The notes under the pieces are model-generated. The model did no database searches, was not told where the DNA came from, and saw nothing but the letters and a program-made list of their open reading frames with translations. Position numbers and translations under genes: made by a program. From the NCBI GenBank assembly GCA_900549005.1, contig URMT01000094.1:1-6447 (forward strand): a stretch of DNA of 6,447 nt. The letters are read 5' to 3'. Positions 5,807 through 6,447 of this stretch are shown one piece after another; within the stretch, counting starts at the first letter, position 1; every line of letters begins with the position of its first letter. Origin of the DNA: an uncultured Eubacteriales bacterium (GTDB taxonomy: Bacteria; Bacillota; Clostridia; Christensenellales; Borkfalkiaceae).

Positions 5807-6221
5807 ATTGCTTAAAGACAGGGGAATAGGCGACCTTTTGAATATAATCGCCTTTGCCGCGGGAATTGTGGGTCTGATATGCTATATCGTATCCGCGGAA
5901 GATAAGTCGGGGATGACCGAAACGTTCGTCTCTGCAATGGTATACGTTCCCTTAATCATAGCGCTGGTTATAAACGTTGCGGCGGTGTTTGTGCGCAACA
6001 GTCTTGTAAAAATAGGCGCCTTTGCGGTATACTTCTTTGCGTTTGCGGCGTGGTGCTACACGCAGGGCGGCTATATAGTGAACGTATTTATGGGCATAGA
6101 CGGCAACGTGTTCAGCTTTGCCTACATACTTACGGTGATTTGCCTTCTGGCGTGCGCGGTTCTGTGCGTGGTTGCGGCGGTTTTCACCGGAAGGAAGAAA
6201 AAGAGCGCGGAAGTCGAATAA
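5799..6221 (+). CDS. Small four-helix membrane protein, likely GH3 partner
   Basis: I do not recognise this 140-residue family. Four hydrophobic helices are clear (about 12-31, 42-64, 69-87 and 103-128), with a basic N-terminus (MNKLLKDRG) and a basic C-terminus (GRKKKSAEVE), which predicts both ends in the cytoplasm. No enzyme motif, conserved cysteine pair or signal-peptidase site is evident. The outer loops are short (around 32-41 and 88-102). The start codon lies 8 bp inside the GH3 gene with a perfect Shine-Dalgarno sequence, so the two proteins should be made together. The preceding protein ends in a membrane helix, so this one plausibly binds, stabilises or positions the GH3 anchors. 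That role is inferred from context only. An in-frame start 15 codons upstream (5754) is less likely because it adds a charged peptide and lacks a ribosome site. Confidence 0.85.
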   Translation: MNKLLKDRGIGDLLNIIAFAAGIVGLICYIVSAEDKSGMTETFVSAMVYVPLIIALVINVAAVFVRNSLVKIGAFAVYFFAFAAWCYTQGGYIVNVFMGIDGNVFSFAYILTVICLLACAVLCVVAAVFTGRKKKSAEVE

Positions 6222-6240
6222 AAACATGAGGCTTCGTTCG

Positions 6241-6270
6241 GGGGGCGGACTTTTGTCCGCCCCCTATTCT
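6241..6270 (+). terminator. Rho-independent terminator of the GH3 operon
   Basis: A perfect 10-bp stem is formed by GGGGGCGGAC (6241-6250) and GTCCGCCCCC (6255-6264), with a TTTT loop and a modest T-rich tail (TATTCTTTG). It starts 19 nt after the stop codon of the four-helix membrane protein and closes the operon. Confidence 0.85.
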
Positions 6271-6300
6271 TTGCCCTGACATACGGATTAAACAGGCGAA

Positions 6301-6357
6301 TGCCGCATTTTGCCGCGATTTGTCAGCGGAATGAATCGGACGGAACGAATCGGGCGG
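6301..6357. repeat. Two short imperfect tandem repeats
   Basis: TGCCGCATTT (6301-6310) is followed by TGCCGCGATTT (6311-6321). GAATCGGACGG (6333-6343) recurs as GAATCGGGCGG (6347-6357), with one mismatch and a 14-bp period. They lie upstream of the outward promoter and could be binding sites or simple slippage products. Confidence 0.4.
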
Positions 6358-6383
6358 CTGCAAATGCCCGTTTGCTCTTGCAG
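6358..6383. promoter_or_regulatory. Operator-like nested inverted repeat over a -35
   Basis: The outer arms CTGCAA (6358-6363) and TTGCAG (6378-6383) enclose inner arms GCAAA (6360-6364) and TTTGC (6371-6375). The right outer arm is the -35 hexamer itself, so a bound protein would block RNA polymerase. No regulator for it can be named from the window. Confidence 0.35.
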
Positions 6384-6406
6384 TTTGGCGCGGCGTGTGA
6401 TATACT
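6378..6406 (+). promoter_or_regulatory. Extended -10 promoter reading out of the window
   Basis: The -35 is TTGCAG (6378-6383) and the -10 is TATACT (6401-6406, 5/6 match), with TG at 6398-6399 forming an extended -10. The spacer is 17 bp. Transcription would start near 6413 toward a gene beyond the right edge. It shares the TTGCA(A/G) plus extended -10 form with the promoter at 504-531. Confidence 0.6.
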
Positions 6407-6431
6407 CTTGTTGTGCGTGGCGCCCGTAAAT

Positions 6432-6447
6432 CGGCCCGCGCGGGCCG
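6432..6447. repeat. Perfect 16-bp GC palindrome at the window edge
   Basis: CGGCCCGCGCGGGCCG is fully self-complementary and ends exactly at the window boundary. It lies about 20 nt into the predicted outgoing transcript. It has no loop, so the hairpin would need to open its centre. It may be part of a larger structure that cannot be seen here. Confidence 0.4.

Noticed and set aside
6232..6240. LytTR-like box TTCGTTCGG near the final terminator
   Set aside because: It is a single loose match with no partner at about 20-21 bp and no promoter at the right distance. Such matches are expected by chance in a window of this size.

Overview
The window looks like chromosomal DNA from an anaerobic Bacillota (Clostridia-type) bacterium, probably uncultured and gut-associated. 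This is inferred from four things: purine-rich Shine-Dalgarno sites including a perfect GGAGGTGA, sigma-A-like promoters with extended -10 elements, an AgrC/LytTR-style two-component pair, and a domain-swapped family 3 glycoside hydrolase of the kind known from Ruminococcus albus and Butyrivibrio. Codon use is moderately GC-rich with frequent ATA isoleucine codons. All genes read on the + strand. I found no mobile element, tRNA, rRNA or CRISPR array.

Layout: (1) positions 1-134 hold the probable last 19 codons of an unidentified upstream gene and a perfect 13-bp-stem terminator. (2) Positions 135-623 are a long regulatory region. It has three copies of CCGTTCGT that match the published LytTR-regulator half-site, a promoter just after them, several small palindromes, and a second, stronger extended -10 promoter. 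(3) Positions 624-2675 encode a LytTR response regulator and a multi-pass GHKL sensor histidine kinase, 24 nt apart. (4) Positions 2673-2791 hold a second promoter region with two weaker LytTR-like half-sites. (5) Positions 2792-6221 encode a 1004-residue, circularly permuted GH3 protein with a membrane segment at each end, and a 140-residue four-helix membrane protein whose start codon overlaps the GH3 stop. A perfect 10-bp-stem terminator follows. (6) Positions 6265-6447 are intergenic, with an outward-reading extended -10 promoter and operator-like repeats for a gene beyond the window.

How the parts may work together (inference): the kinase senses an unknown signal at the membrane and phosphorylates the regulator. 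The regulator binds the GTT-core direct repeats in front of its own operon and, through a matching box-to-promoter spacing (proximal box starting 19 bp before the -35, with a 16-bp promoter spacer at both), in front of the GH3/membrane-protein operon. The output would be a tethered extracytoplasmic glycosidase with a dedicated small membrane partner. The domain assignments and the permuted order are well supported. The regulatory link, the GH3 substrate and the role of the small partner are not established.
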